Positions 36,345-44,251 of a stretch of 64,000 bases of DNA are shown piece by piece. The notes beneath the pieces are model-generated. The model did no database searches. It saw only the letters and a program-made list of their open reading frames with translations, and was not told the origin of the DNA. Both the position numbers and the translations under genes were made by a program. The stretch spans positions 1-64,000 of the forward strand of contig JAUIIL010000005.1 in assembly GCA_030431635.1 (NCBI GenBank), given 5' to 3'. Positions within the stretch are counted from its first letter, which is position 1, and each line of letters opens with the position of its first letter. This DNA comes from Bacteriovoracia bacterium (GTDB lineage: Bacteria; Bdellovibrionota; Bacteriovoracia; Bacteriovoracales; Bacteriovoracaceae).

Positions 36345-36755
36345 ATGAGCGAGTTTTCCAAAGAAGTCCTGAAAGCATACGAAATGGCCAAAGAAGCGCG
36401 GCTACGATCTTATTCTCCTTATTCAAATTTTAAGGTAGGAGCCGCTATTAAAGTCAAAAACGAAGACCTTATTTGCAGTGCTCATAATATCGAAAATATA
36501 TGCTTTCCTGCCGGAAACTGTGCTGAGTCTGTAGCACTTTACTCAGCTATTTCTCAGCATGGAAAAAAAGAATATGAGTTCATTGTCGTTGTTGCTGATA
36601 CAAAAAACCCAACCGCTCCATGCGGTATCTGTAGGCAAGTTCTTTCAGAGCATGCTGGAGCTGATTTTCCTATATATCTCGCTAATCTTGAGAAAATAGT
36701 TGAGAAAACAACTCTTGGCACTCTCTTACCTTTATCCTTCAATGCCCTTAAATAA
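36345..36755 (+). CDS. cdd: cytidine deaminase
   Basis: A 136-residue tetrameric-type enzyme that deaminates cytidine and deoxycytidine in pyrimidine salvage. Zinc and catalytic residues are in GNCAESVAL (Cys and Glu) and PCGICRQVLSE (two Cys). N-terminal YSPYSNFKVGAA is the substrate-binding block. The length is typical. Confidence 0.95.
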   Translation: MSEFSKEVLKAYEMAKEARLRSYSPYSNFKVGAAIKVKNEDLICSAHNIENICFPAGNCAESVALYSAISQHGKKEYEFIVVVADTKNPTAPCGICRQVLSEHAGADFPIYLANLEKIVEKTTLGTLLPLSFNALK

Positions 36756-36846
36756 AAAAGCGTTTATAGGCAATTTTTGATTCTTCCTTGAATTTCATCA
36801 GCTTAGTTTTAGAATAAATGAATGGATTGTTCTTCATGGAGGAAAT

Positions 36847-37233
36847 ATGAATGAAGCAGGTTTTGACAAAAAATTTATAGCGACTCAGAGGGAGAAGCTC
36901 TTGAAGTTGAAAACAAAACTCATGAACAATCTGAAAGAAAAGGTTAAAGAAGAAATCACTGACTCAGATAAATCGATGACAGAAGAAGGTGAGATAGCTC
37001 AATCTTTGACGACTCAAACTCTTGCCTTACGCATGCATGATGTAACTCTTCAAAAAATCAGAGATATTGATATAGCTCTTCAAAAAATAGTTTCAGGTGA
37101 ATATGGAATTTGCGAAGATACAGGAGAGCCAATTGAGAGAAAAAGGTTAGAAAGAGCTCCATGGGCCAGACTTAGCATTGCAGCTGCAGAAGAACATGAG
37201 AGAGAAAATAGAAAATTTCATCGAGTCGGTTGA
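36847..37233 (+). CDS. DksA/TraR-like protein without zinc cysteines
   Basis: A 128-residue protein with an N-terminal helical hairpin and C-terminal YGICEDTGEPIERKRLERAPWARLSI, which matches the DksA C-terminal block. Of the four zinc Cys, only the first (GIC) remains; the others read Thr, Ser and Ala. DksA-family proteins enter the RNA polymerase secondary channel and modulate ppGpp responses. Non-zinc variants exist and keep the fold. A GGAGGA-type site precedes the ATG. Confidence 0.85.
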   Translation: MNEAGFDKKFIATQREKLLKLKTKLMNNLKEKVKEEITDSDKSMTEEGEIAQSLTTQTLALRMHDVTLQKIRDIDIALQKIVSGEYGICEDTGEPIERKRLERAPWARLSIAAAEEHERENRKFHRVG

Positions 37234-37450
37234 AGCCTCAATCTATCCACCATAATAGAATCAGTCAAATTCATAAATAGGACGTCTGTAACTGACTAAA
37301 ATCATTCTACTAAGTATTGAAGGGATTCTTCAAGTTCACCAACCCTCAGCTAACCATTTCTTATTTCAATAAAAAAATTCTCTGTAAAATATTCAACTTG
37401 GATGAAAGAGCATACGAATTTTGCAACAAAGCGTGTTAGTTTTATGAGAA

Positions 37451-38092
37451 ATGCTTCTTAAAACTTACTTAGTTATTTTGATTTTTTTTAATCTTCTTTC
37501 TTTCGCAATATGCTGTGATACATCTTTCCTTGTAGCTAGTAATGATTTTAAGGAAAATCGATGGTCTAAATCTTTCACTAATCCGACTAAACATAACGGT
37601 TCTCAATATACTTATCTAGTGCATACAGTTGATAGTTGGAGCGAAGGAGCAGAGAAACTCCTACCAAAACCAGAACTACTTCAAGAAGCTTACGCTTTTT
37701 CTGCATCTATCATAAATCAAGATAAAACGGGAACTCATGCTGGAGTTGGCTTCATTATCTCGACACCTTTCAAAACTATAAAAGCTACTCATTTTCAAGA
37801 TATGTTCTCAGGAGATATGTTTAAGCTTCAACCTGAATCAAAAAAAGAGTTATCTCGATTAGTTAGTAAATACAAAGTTTTACTACCAGAAGAAATATTA
37901 CTCAAGTCTAGCCATAAGGTAGATTCATACAATGAAGTTATAATATCAGGAACGAGTGAGTTAAAAATTATTGGAATAGTTATAAAAAGAGGAAAGCTTC
38001 CAATGTATATGAAGCCAAATCGAACACAACTAGAAATAGTGACAAACTATGCTTATGAAAAGCAAATACCTATTATTTATATTAATTACTAA
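37451..38092 (+). CDS. exported hypothetical protein
   Basis: A 213-residue protein with a hydrophobic leader (MLLKTYLVILIFFNLLSFAICC) whose end could be a lipobox (AICC). The mature part (NRWSKSFTNPTKHNGSQYTYLVHTVDS) is soluble and mixed alpha/beta, and ends in IPIIYINY. I could not link it to a family. It is flanked by poor intergenic sequence and converges on the kinase pseudogene. Confidence 0.6.
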   Translation: MLLKTYLVILIFFNLLSFAICCDTSFLVASNDFKENRWSKSFTNPTKHNGSQYTYLVHTVDSWSEGAEKLLPKPELLQEAYAFSASIINQDKTGTHAGVGFIISTPFKTIKATHFQDMFSGDMFKLQPESKKELSRLVSKYKVLLPEEILLKSSHKVDSYNEVIISGTSELKIIGIVIKRGKLPMYMKPNRTQLEIVTNYAYEKQIPIIYINY

Positions 38093-38158
38093 TTTTTAAT
38101 AACTCAATTAGTCTAAAGCACAAAATAATCTACAATCCCTTTTCTAATACTTCAGTGA

Positions 38159-39098
38159 TTAAGAATTTGTTACTAAGGGAAAGCTTAACTCAAATGTTGT
38201 CCCTTTTTTTGAAGATTCAACATAGACCTTTCCTTTATAAAGCTCAACCATCCTTTTAACAAAGGATAGACCAAGCCCGGTTCCTGGATCAAAGATTTCT
38301 TCTCCTGGGTTTTTAGTTGAGAAGCCTGCCTTGAAAATTTTTTCAATATTCTCTTTTGGTATACCCTTTCCATTATCATGAATACTTAGTGCAAAAATTT
38401 TCCCAATAGGTTTTCCAATAATACTAATCGCTCTATTCTCACTCTGAGAAAGCTCTTCTATCGCATTATTTAGGAGGTTACTTATGATTTGTTGTAAATG
38501 GACTGAAGAAATATTAATACAACAACCTTCTTCTATATCAATTTCAAGATATTTTTTAATTTCTTTGTCTTTATTTAGCTCTATCGTGTTGATAACTTCA
38601 AGAATACTGCTTCTAACATTTGTAGGTGTTTCTTCAAAACTTATTTCCCTTGTCGCTGAAAGAGTATTTGAAACAATATCCAAAACTCTCTTGAGAGCAT
38701 CATCAACTCTATCAATAGAGAGCTTTAAATCTTCATTATTTTCAATTGTTCGCAACTTTTTTGTGTTATGTATTGCAACGACAAGTGGATTTTTTAAATT
38801 ATGAACAATTTCAGCCGCATGAATACCGACATTGGCCATACTTTGAAGTTTTACATTAATCGGTTTTTTGCTTTTAATAATTTGAAGATCATCTTCATAA
38901 AGAGTTTTTTCCCATTTCACCAAACAACTCTTCACAAGACTTACCTTCAATTTCCTCACTTTTTTTATTGATAACTTTTGCGGCATGCTCGTTTACTCGA
39001 ACGATATTATTCTTTAAATCTTTAAGGATAAGACCCATGGAAACATTCGTGAGCAAACTTATTAGTGTTTCAAATGCTTTTATATCTTTTTCATTCAT
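38159..39098 (-). pseudogene. PAS-histidine kinase split by a frameshift
   Basis: The first 67 codons (from ATG at 39098) encode a PAS domain (GLILKDLKNNIVRVNEHAAKVI, then GKSCEELFG) and stop at 38895. The other frame, open over 38159-38986, continues with YEDDLQIIKSKKP, a HisKA box (HAAEIVHNLKNPLVVAI) and an HATPase (NLLNNAIEEL, DNGKGIP, GTGLGLSFV). They join by removing one A in the A6 tract at 38905-38910. Either a recent frameshift or a read error split an intact kinase of about 300 residues. No response regulator gene is adjacent. Confidence 0.75.
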
Positions 39099-39219
39099 AT
39101 TATCACTTCTGAATGTTTTATTTTTAAAAGTAGTATATAAAATTCTCTCTATACCACGAAGTTTTTTTTAAACAAACAGGATAACTTTTTCTGAATTGTA
39201 TCTTTTTTTATTTAGTATA

Positions 39220-39252
39220 TCCTAAATTTAGGACTGTTTCTTTTCTAGGAAA
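39220..39252. promoter_or_regulatory. palindrome and hairpin upstream of small exported protein
   Basis: A perfect 14-bp palindrome TCCTAAATTTAGGA (39220-39233) is followed by the stem TGTTTC/GAAACA. It lies 40-70 bases before the start at 39291 and could be an operator or part of a leader. Confidence 0.4.
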
Positions 39253-39290
39253 CACACAACGCAAACACATTTTATGAGAGAGGAGAAAAG

Positions 39291-39545
39291 ATGAGAAAGC
39301 TATTATTTTCTTTAATGCTACTATTTTCACTAGTTTCAAACGTTTACGCTGGAAGCGGTTGCGCCCAAGTTATTGTTGATGGCCAATGTATTCAATATGA
39401 AACTTTTACCATCTTTGGGGTTCATCTTATGCCCTCTGTTTTTTGGGATGATTGGGATGCTTATGTTGATGAATGCTACAATGGAGACTTTAACCACTTT
39501 ATGTCAGATGCAATAACTTCTTGCTCTCCTACTTGTCTTCAATAA
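39291..39545 (+). CDS. small exported Cys-containing protein
   Basis: An 84-residue protein with signal MRKLLFSLMLLFSLVSNVYA and a mature part of about 64 residues. It has five Cys and an acidic, aromatic stretch (FWDDWDAYVDECYNGDF). A strong GAGAGGAG site and an upstream palindrome suggest regulated, ample expression. Small Cys-rich secreted proteins can be toxins, adhesins or surface factors. Nothing here decides that. Confidence 0.65.
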   Translation: MRKLLFSLMLLFSLVSNVYAGSGCAQVIVDGQCIQYETFTIFGVHLMPSVFWDDWDAYVDECYNGDFNHFMSDAITSCSPTCLQ

Positions 39546-39713
39546 AAAATGTAAGAGGTAGGGTTCTGAAAGGAATCTTGCCTCAGTCTTAATTTGAAAT
39601 CTAGCATAGATGTGGAACAACAAAAGCAGAGAACTGTTTTGGAACCACTTTAAGTTTTGGTGTGAATTTTGTATTCACCCAAGTTAAAATTACGAAAATT
39701 CAATAATGCTATG

Positions 39714-39742
39714 AAAAAAGGGCCAAAAAACGGCCCTTTTTT
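39714..39742. terminator. bidirectional-looking intrinsic terminator
   Basis: AAAAAAGGGCC and GGCCCTTTTTT form an 11-bp stem around a 7-base loop. It can terminate transcription from both sides, and serves the small exported protein gene on the left. The intervening 39546-39713 holds only a further hairpin (TTGG..CCAA around 39658-39682). Confidence 0.85.
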
Positions 39743-39869
39743 ATTAAAATATAATATAAGTAAAAAACTTACTGGAGAAGGACAACAGCTAATAGTCTTG
39801 CGGCCATATAATTTAAATTAGCAGGGTTATTAGCGATGACGAAGATAACAGGGTAATTTCGAAAGAAAA

Positions 39870-39948
39870 TGGTCGAGGCGATAGCTTCACTTGAAAAATT
39901 CTCCACTGAGACTTTTTCTTCGCTCAGTGAACCACGACCCAAGGTTCG
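39870..39948 (-). repeat. decayed tRNA-Pro 3' end
   Basis: TGGTCGAGGCGATAG (39870-39884) matches the 3' end of the nearby tRNA-Pro(TGG) (40106-40120) at 14 of 15 bases. Further on, the minus strand reads GGGTCGTGGTTCA, like the tRNA's GGGTCGTAGGTTCA. Between them are about 40 extra bases, including the hairpin CACTGAG/CTCAGTG. It looks like a duplicated tRNA 3' half disrupted by an insertion. Confidence 0.5.
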
Positions 39949-39982
39949 CTGGTGCTTAAACCCAACTCCCACTCCAGATACA

Positions 39983-40105
39983 CTTAATTCAAAATAGCCT
40001 GAAGCTCTAGGAAAGTTGAGCGAGAACGAGGGCGCGTACATAAAAGTACGTAACCGAGTTTGAGTCGAAAACTTGACGACGATGTTTAGGCTATTTTGGA
40101 TTAAG
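39983..40105. mobile_element. 123-bp inverted-repeat element abutting tRNA-Pro
   Basis: Terminal inverted repeats of 18 bp (39983-40000 and 40088-40105) match at 17 positions. The interior contains a perfect CGTAC/GTACG hairpin (40035-40050) and is notably GC-richer than its surroundings. The right end touches the tRNA-Pro CCA. It has the form of a MITE or other hairpin-forming repeat. No second copy is seen in this window. Confidence 0.5.
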
Positions 40106-40182
40106 TGGTCGGGGCGATAGGATTTGAACCTACGACCCTCTCGTCCCAAACGAGATACGCTACCAGACTGCGCTACGCCCCG
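40106..40182 (-). tRNA. tRNA-Pro(TGG)
   Basis: A full cloverleaf of 77 nt with encoded CCA: acceptor CGGGGCG/CGCCCCG, D-arm, anticodon stem TCTCG/CGAGA with loop TTTGGGA (anticodon TGG), T-arm GTAGG/CCTAT. It reads CCA/CCG codons. It is a second tRNA-Pro, distinct from the GGG copy at 36174. Confidence 0.96.
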
Positions 40183-40234
40183 ACTTTAATAGAGTTAATA
40201 GGTATAAATGATCGAGGTGATTTTGACAATGAGC

Positions 40235-40807
40235 TTAAGCTTTTTGAGTGAAGAATTTTAAAGCATGCTCTGCAGCTTTTGCTCGGTGAGAGTTCAGCTT
40301 TTTCCATGCTGAGTTTTCCGCAAGTGTTTGATTATTAAGGGATTCTGGCTTAAAAATAGGGTCATATCCAAATCCTTCACTTCCCCTCATTTCGTGGGAG
40401 ATCTCCCCTAAAAGCCTTCCTTCAAAAAAATAATACTCTCTTTCACTGAGATAAAAACAAAGCACACAAACAAAATAAGCCGCCCTTGTCTCCTTATTTT
40501 TCAACTTCTCAATGACTTGAGAGCATTTACCCTCATAATCACTGTATTCAGGAGCGAAGCGAGCTGAATACACTCCTAGTTCATCCGGAAGAGCTTCCAC
40601 CACAAGACCTGAATCATCAGAAAGAGTAGCGCTTCCAAATTCCTCATAATAAGCTCTGGCCTTCAAAAGAGCATTTTCATGAAAGCTCTCTCCAGTCTCA
40701 TCTACTTCAATTTTTTTTTCAGGGATAACGATATTAAGAAACGAATGAAACAAAGAGTTTAATTCATCAACTTTGCCTTTGTTTGTTGAGGCGAGAATAA
40801 ATTGCAT
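40235..40807 (-). CDS. rdgB: XTP/dITP pyrophosphatase (RdgB/HAM1)
   Basis: A 190-residue house-cleaning enzyme that hydrolyses non-canonical purine triphosphates before they enter DNA or RNA. FILASTNKGKVDEL at the N-terminus, TLSDDSGLVVEAL and the late GFGYDPIFKPE, NSHRAKA are the family motifs. Its start overlaps the rph stop by one base (TAATG), the common rph-rdgB coupling. Confidence 0.95.
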   Translation of the reverse strand: MQFILASTNKGKVDELNSLFHSFLNIVIPEKKIEVDETGESFHENALLKARAYYEEFGSATLSDDSGLVVEALPDELGVYSARFAPEYSDYEGKCSQVIEKLKNKETRAAYFVCVLCFYLSEREYYFFEGRLLGEISHEMRGSEGFGYDPIFKPESLNNQTLAENSAWKKLNSHRAKAAEHALKFFTQKA

Positions 40808-41517
40808 TACACTAAAACCTTTCTTTGTTCTTCAAAAACATCTCTTAAAGCTTTTTGAGCACATTCTAATAATGCCTGCAGTTGTTCAGGGGTAAAGGGC
40901 TCTTCTTCAGCCGTTCCTTGCACTTCAACAAAACGCCCTGACTCTGTCATCACAATATTCATATCTGTATGGCATGAAAAATCTTCTTCATAATTAAGAT
41001 CAGCAATGATTTTCCCTTCTGGAGTAATACCAACACTTAAAGCTGCGAGTGACTCTTTGATAGGGTTTTCTTTTAATAATCCCTTTTGCTTCAAATCTTC
41101 TATCGCCATTTTTAGAGCAACAAAAGCCCCTGAAATTGAAGTGGTTCTTGTCCCACCATCAGCGACCAAAACATCACAATCAACTGTTATAGAGCGCGGA
41201 CCTAGCTTTTCTAAATCAATGACTGAGCGCAAACTTCTTCCTATGAGTCTTTGAATCTCTTGTGTGCGTCCACCGACACTTTTTCTTTCACGTCGAGAGC
41301 GAGTGTGAGTTGAGCCCGGAAGCATTGAATACTCAGCAGTTACCCATCCCCGGGGAGTTTTTTCTGATCTCATCCAGCTAGGAACACTCTCTTCTACGCT
41401 GGCCGTAATATGAACTTTTGTGTTACCAAATTCGGCAATAACACTTCCGGCGGCGTAAGGATTAATGCCAGGGGTAAATTTAATTTTTCTTGGAGTAACT
41501 CTTTCAATGAGAGACAT
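40807..41517 (-). CDS. rph: RNase PH
   Basis: A 236-residue phosphorolytic exoribonuclease that trims tRNA 3' ends and degrades structured RNA. GSVIAEFGNTKVHITASVEE, RRERKSVGGRTQEIQRLIGRSLR and DCDVLVADGGTRTTSISGA are conserved. The start is ATG 41517 (MSLIERVTP), with GAGG 6 bases upstream; an earlier in-frame ATG at 41535 overlaps that site. The start overlaps the divergent birA start. Confidence 0.95.
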   Translation of the reverse strand: MSLIERVTPRKIKFTPGINPYAAGSVIAEFGNTKVHITASVEESVPSWMRSEKTPRGWVTAEYSMLPGSTHTRSRRERKSVGGRTQEIQRLIGRSLRSVIDLEKLGPRSITVDCDVLVADGGTRTTSISGAFVALKMAIEDLKQKGLLKENPIKESLAALSVGITPEGKIIADLNYEEDFSCHTDMNIVMTESGRFVEVQGTAEEEPFTPEQLQALLECAQKALRDVFEEQRKVLV

Positions 41518-42211
41518 AAAAAACCTCGGTTTCAAACATATTCATTTAGACGAGTGTCATTCTACACAACAAATACTCAAAAACCAATTAAGCACGCATC
41601 AATTCTCTCATCCGATTCTGGTTTCAACCCAACACCAAACCCAGGGTGTAGGAAGAAGGGGTAATGCTTGGCATATTTTTAAAGATAGCTTGGCCTTTTC
41701 TTTTTCATGGCCCCTAAGAGATAACCTCACCCTCTCACCTCTTCAAATAGGAGTTTTACTAAAAAAATTTTTCTTCTCCTCTTTCCAAAAAAAAATATCT
41801 CTCAAGTGGCCTAATGATTTACTGGATATTCATGGAAAAAAAGTTGGAGGTATTCTTATTCATCATTTTGGTGAATGCTTGATTGTAGGAGTTGGAATTA
41901 ATCTCAATCCTGATACTGAGAATAAAAAATTCGATTATCCCCATTCTTTTCTTTTAGATACGAAAATGGCCGTAACTCAAAGTCTTTATGAAGAAATTTA
42001 TTCATATCTACTTCATCATCAGAACATCAATGATGAAGAAATAAAAAGAGAGTGGAATCAAGCTTGCTTTCATTTAAATAAAAAAGTTCTTATTATTGAT
42101 GAAGAACAAAAAATAGAGGGAACTTTCATCGGAATCGGAGCACTTGGTGAAGCTCTCTTGGAAAATCAACAAGGCATTCAAAAAGTTTATGCTGGAAGTT
42201 TAAGATTTTAA
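41507..42211 (+). CDS. birA: biotin-[acetyl-CoA-carboxylase] ligase
   Basis: A 234-residue enzyme that attaches biotin to the carboxyl-carrier protein. The biotinyl-AMP site is TQGVGRRGNAW, followed by SLKWPNDLLDIHGKKVGGIL. It lacks the N-terminal DNA-binding domain of E. coli BirA, so it is a catalytic-only type. I chose the ATG at 41507 because HIHLDECHST follows at the expected distance. This start lies 11 bases inside the divergent rph gene. Confidence 0.9.
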   Translation: MRDIKNLGFKHIHLDECHSTQQILKNQLSTHQFSHPILVSTQHQTQGVGRRGNAWHIFKDSLAFSFSWPLRDNLTLSPLQIGVLLKKFFFSSFQKKISLKWPNDLLDIHGKKVGGILIHHFGECLIVGVGINLNPDTENKKFDYPHSFLLDTKMAVTQSLYEEIYSYLLHHQNINDEEIKREWNQACFHLNKKVLIIDEEQKIEGTFIGIGALGEALLENQQGIQKVYAGSLRF

Positions 42212-43434
42212 TTTTTTTCAATAACTGAATCAGCAATACGAGAGAGTTCTTGTTTAATAAGATTCTCAGCAAGATCAGGAATAATCTCCCACGCCACTTT
42301 CTCAATTGATTCTCGACAAAAATCTCTTACGTATTCTTCTAAAATAGGCTTTATTTTCTCTTCTAAGGCTTCTCTTAGCGAGTCTTCAGAAATTAAAGAA
42401 GCTTTTGAAAGATCAATTTCTTGCACTTCTTCTGCTTCATCTTCAAAAGATTCTGACTCATCAATTTCAGGATACTCTAGATCTTCTTCTTCTGGCTCCA
42501 CATGAGATAATTCAAGCTCACTATCTAATTCTTCTGAAAAGTCTTCTTCGTCAAAAGAATCCGTATTAATAACCGTTGGCCCTTCATTTTCAATTTCATC
42601 AGCTTGCCACAACTCATCTTCAGATTCATCACTAATTTGAGACTCAAGACTTTCTATCTCTTCATCTGAATCTGTTCCCTCATTTTCAAGTTCTAAAGAA
42701 TAATCTTCATCAATTGGAGCAAGCTCATCTAGAGAAACCAGTTTTGATTTGGGACCTGAGTCACCTGATATAACTCCTGGTATTTCTAAACTCTCAGAGC
42801 TGCTTTCACCGATAATACCTGGAACTTCTGCAGCTCCCCAATCACTAGCACTTTTCTCTAGCTCATTCATTTCATTATTCTTAGAGACTTCAAACATCTC
42901 TTCGTCTAGATCATCCTCTGACGACTGATCTTCAATAACAGGAGATTCCACACTCCATTCATCGTCTTCACTATCTTCACTTAGATTGATTTCCTCTCTC
43001 TGCGCTTCTGCTTCATCGGTTTCAATACTTTCAATTTCTTCAAGCTCCTCTTCTTGAGCAACTTCTCCAACTTCCTCAATAATAGATCGGCATAAACTTA
43101 TAAGCTTGTTACTATCAAATGGCTTAATAATTTTATCAGAAGCCCCGCACTCACTTAGAGCTTGCTCGTCTATATTGTCAAAAGTCCCAAAAAGCATCAA
43201 AACCCTTAAAGAAGGATTCGCTTCTAAAAGCTCTGAACAAAGATCGTAGCCAGATTTATCTTCAGAAAGATTAAAATCCAAGAGAACGAGACTCGGCTTA
43301 TCCGAAGTTGCTTTTGCAAGAACCTCTGATTCATTTGCACAATCAATCAGATCATAAGGCTCATTGGCCAAAGTAATCTTGATAACTTTTTGAATAGTCA
43401 AACTGTCATCTGCCAATAGCACTTTATGATTCAT
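42208..43434 (-). CDS. receiver protein with acidic linker and helical C-terminus
   Basis: A 408-residue protein. Residues 1-120 are a full receiver domain (ADDSL, VLLDFNLSED with phosphoacceptor Asp, IKPFD with conserved Lys). A Glu/Asp/Ser-rich linker of about 200 residues follows, then a C-terminal helix set (LEEKIKPILEEYVRDFCRESIEKVAWEII in pieces). The layout resembles polar-localised response regulators such as RomR/FrzS types in delta bacteria. It ends the FHA cluster and overlaps birA's end by 4 bases, convergently. Confidence 0.75.
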   Translation of the reverse strand: MNHKVLLADDSLTIQKVIKITLANEPYDLIDCANESEVLAKATSDKPSLVLLDFNLSEDKSGYDLCSELLEANPSLRVLMLFGTFDNIDEQALSECGASDKIIKPFDSNKLISLCRSIIEEVGEVAQEEELEEIESIETDEAEAQREEINLSEDSEDDEWSVESPVIEDQSSEDDLDEEMFEVSKNNEMNELEKSASDWGAAEVPGIIGESSSESLEIPGVISGDSGPKSKLVSLDELAPIDEDYSLELENEGTDSDEEIESLESQISDESEDELWQADEIENEGPTVINTDSFDEEDFSEELDSELELSHVEPEEEDLEYPEIDESESFEDEAEEVQEIDLSKASLISEDSLREALEEKIKPILEEYVRDFCRESIEKVAWEIIPDLAENLIKQELSRIADSVIEKN

Positions 43435-43510
43435 TCTTTTGCTCCAAAAAAATCAATAACATAACCATTATAGATTATAACGAGAAAAGTTAAAATAGAA
43501 TTATTTTAGT

Positions 43511-44251
43511 TTAAAAGTCTAATATCATCAAAGTTTGATTATCAAAATTGCCCCGAGAATTAGACAATTTAAATAAGGTATTAATTTTCTCTTTAGTCTC
43601 TATTCCTTTATTGAGGACATGAGATATTTCATTTTCTTCCAAATAGGAGTAAACACCATCGCTCATAACAACAACACTGTCTCCTGTTTTAACCCTCATC
43701 TCTTTTAATTGATAGTGTAAATCTTGAAAAAGACCAATACCACTCAGGGGAGCTGTCTTAAAATGGCGCTCTATTTGATAGTCAGAACTCAAACACTCAA
43801 TAGTATCAGGCAGAAAAATTGGGTTTAAGTGCCCATCTCTTAAAATAAAAGAAGAAACATTACCCGTTGAACATAAACAAAGAAGTTCCTCTGAGAAAGT
43901 CATAAAAATTCCGGCCGCACCAGCTTTCTGATTGACTTTCTTAGTCATGTTTTCTTTTAAAACTTTTTTGTGAATATAAAACAAGGCATTCATAAGAGCA
44001 TTAGTCTCAAGAAGGTACTTCGAGCTGAAAAAGAAGGGAAGAGTTGAATCTGGATCTTGACTGACTCTGCCGAAAAAAGATTTCATATCTTCTTTAATTT
44101 CTCCGACACACTTATCTCCAATACCACTACCTCCAAAACCATCTAAAACCATAAATAGATTTTTATCTAAATCAAAATCATAAGCATCTTCATTGATTTG
44201 GAGATAAGGTCCTTGATCTGTTTTGGCCGTACATTTTTTCAGTTCAATCAT
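43511..44251 (-). CDS. PP2C-type Ser/Thr phosphatase
   Basis: A 246-residue protein with the PP2C metal motifs: NEDAYDF near residue 20, FMVLDGFGGSGIGDKC (DGxGG) and VVVMSDGVYSYLEE (DG). It should remove phosphates from Ser/Thr proteins. The start shares bases with the FHA gene stop (TAATG), so synthesis is coupled to the FHA proteins, whose phospho-ligands it may reset. No partner kinase is in the window. Confidence 0.88.
   Translation of the reverse strand: MIELKKCTAKTDQGPYLQINEDAYDFDLDKNLFMVLDGFGGSGIGDKCVGEIKEDMKSFFGRVSQDPDSTLPFFFSSKYLLETNALMNALFYIHKKVLKENMTKKVNQKAGAAGIFMTFSEELLCLCSTGNVSSFILRDGHLNPIFLPDTIECLSSDYQIERHFKTAPLSGIGLFQDLHYQLKEMRVKTGDSVVVMSDGVYSYLEENEISHVLNKGIETKEKINTLFKLSNSRGNFDNQTLMILDF

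Noticed and set aside
38895-38910. Programmed -1 frameshift at A_AAA_AAC in the histidine kinase
   Set aside because: Slippage by -1 leads to the wrong frame; the needed shift is +1.
39845-39860. Partial I-SceI-like site (ATAACAGGGTAAT)
   Set aside because: Only 13 of 18 bases match; no homing endonuclease gene or intron nearby.
39769-40149. 126-codon minus-strand open frame across tRNA-Pro
   Set aside because: It runs through the tRNA and the inverted-repeat element; its content follows from those, and no ribosome-binding site supports it.
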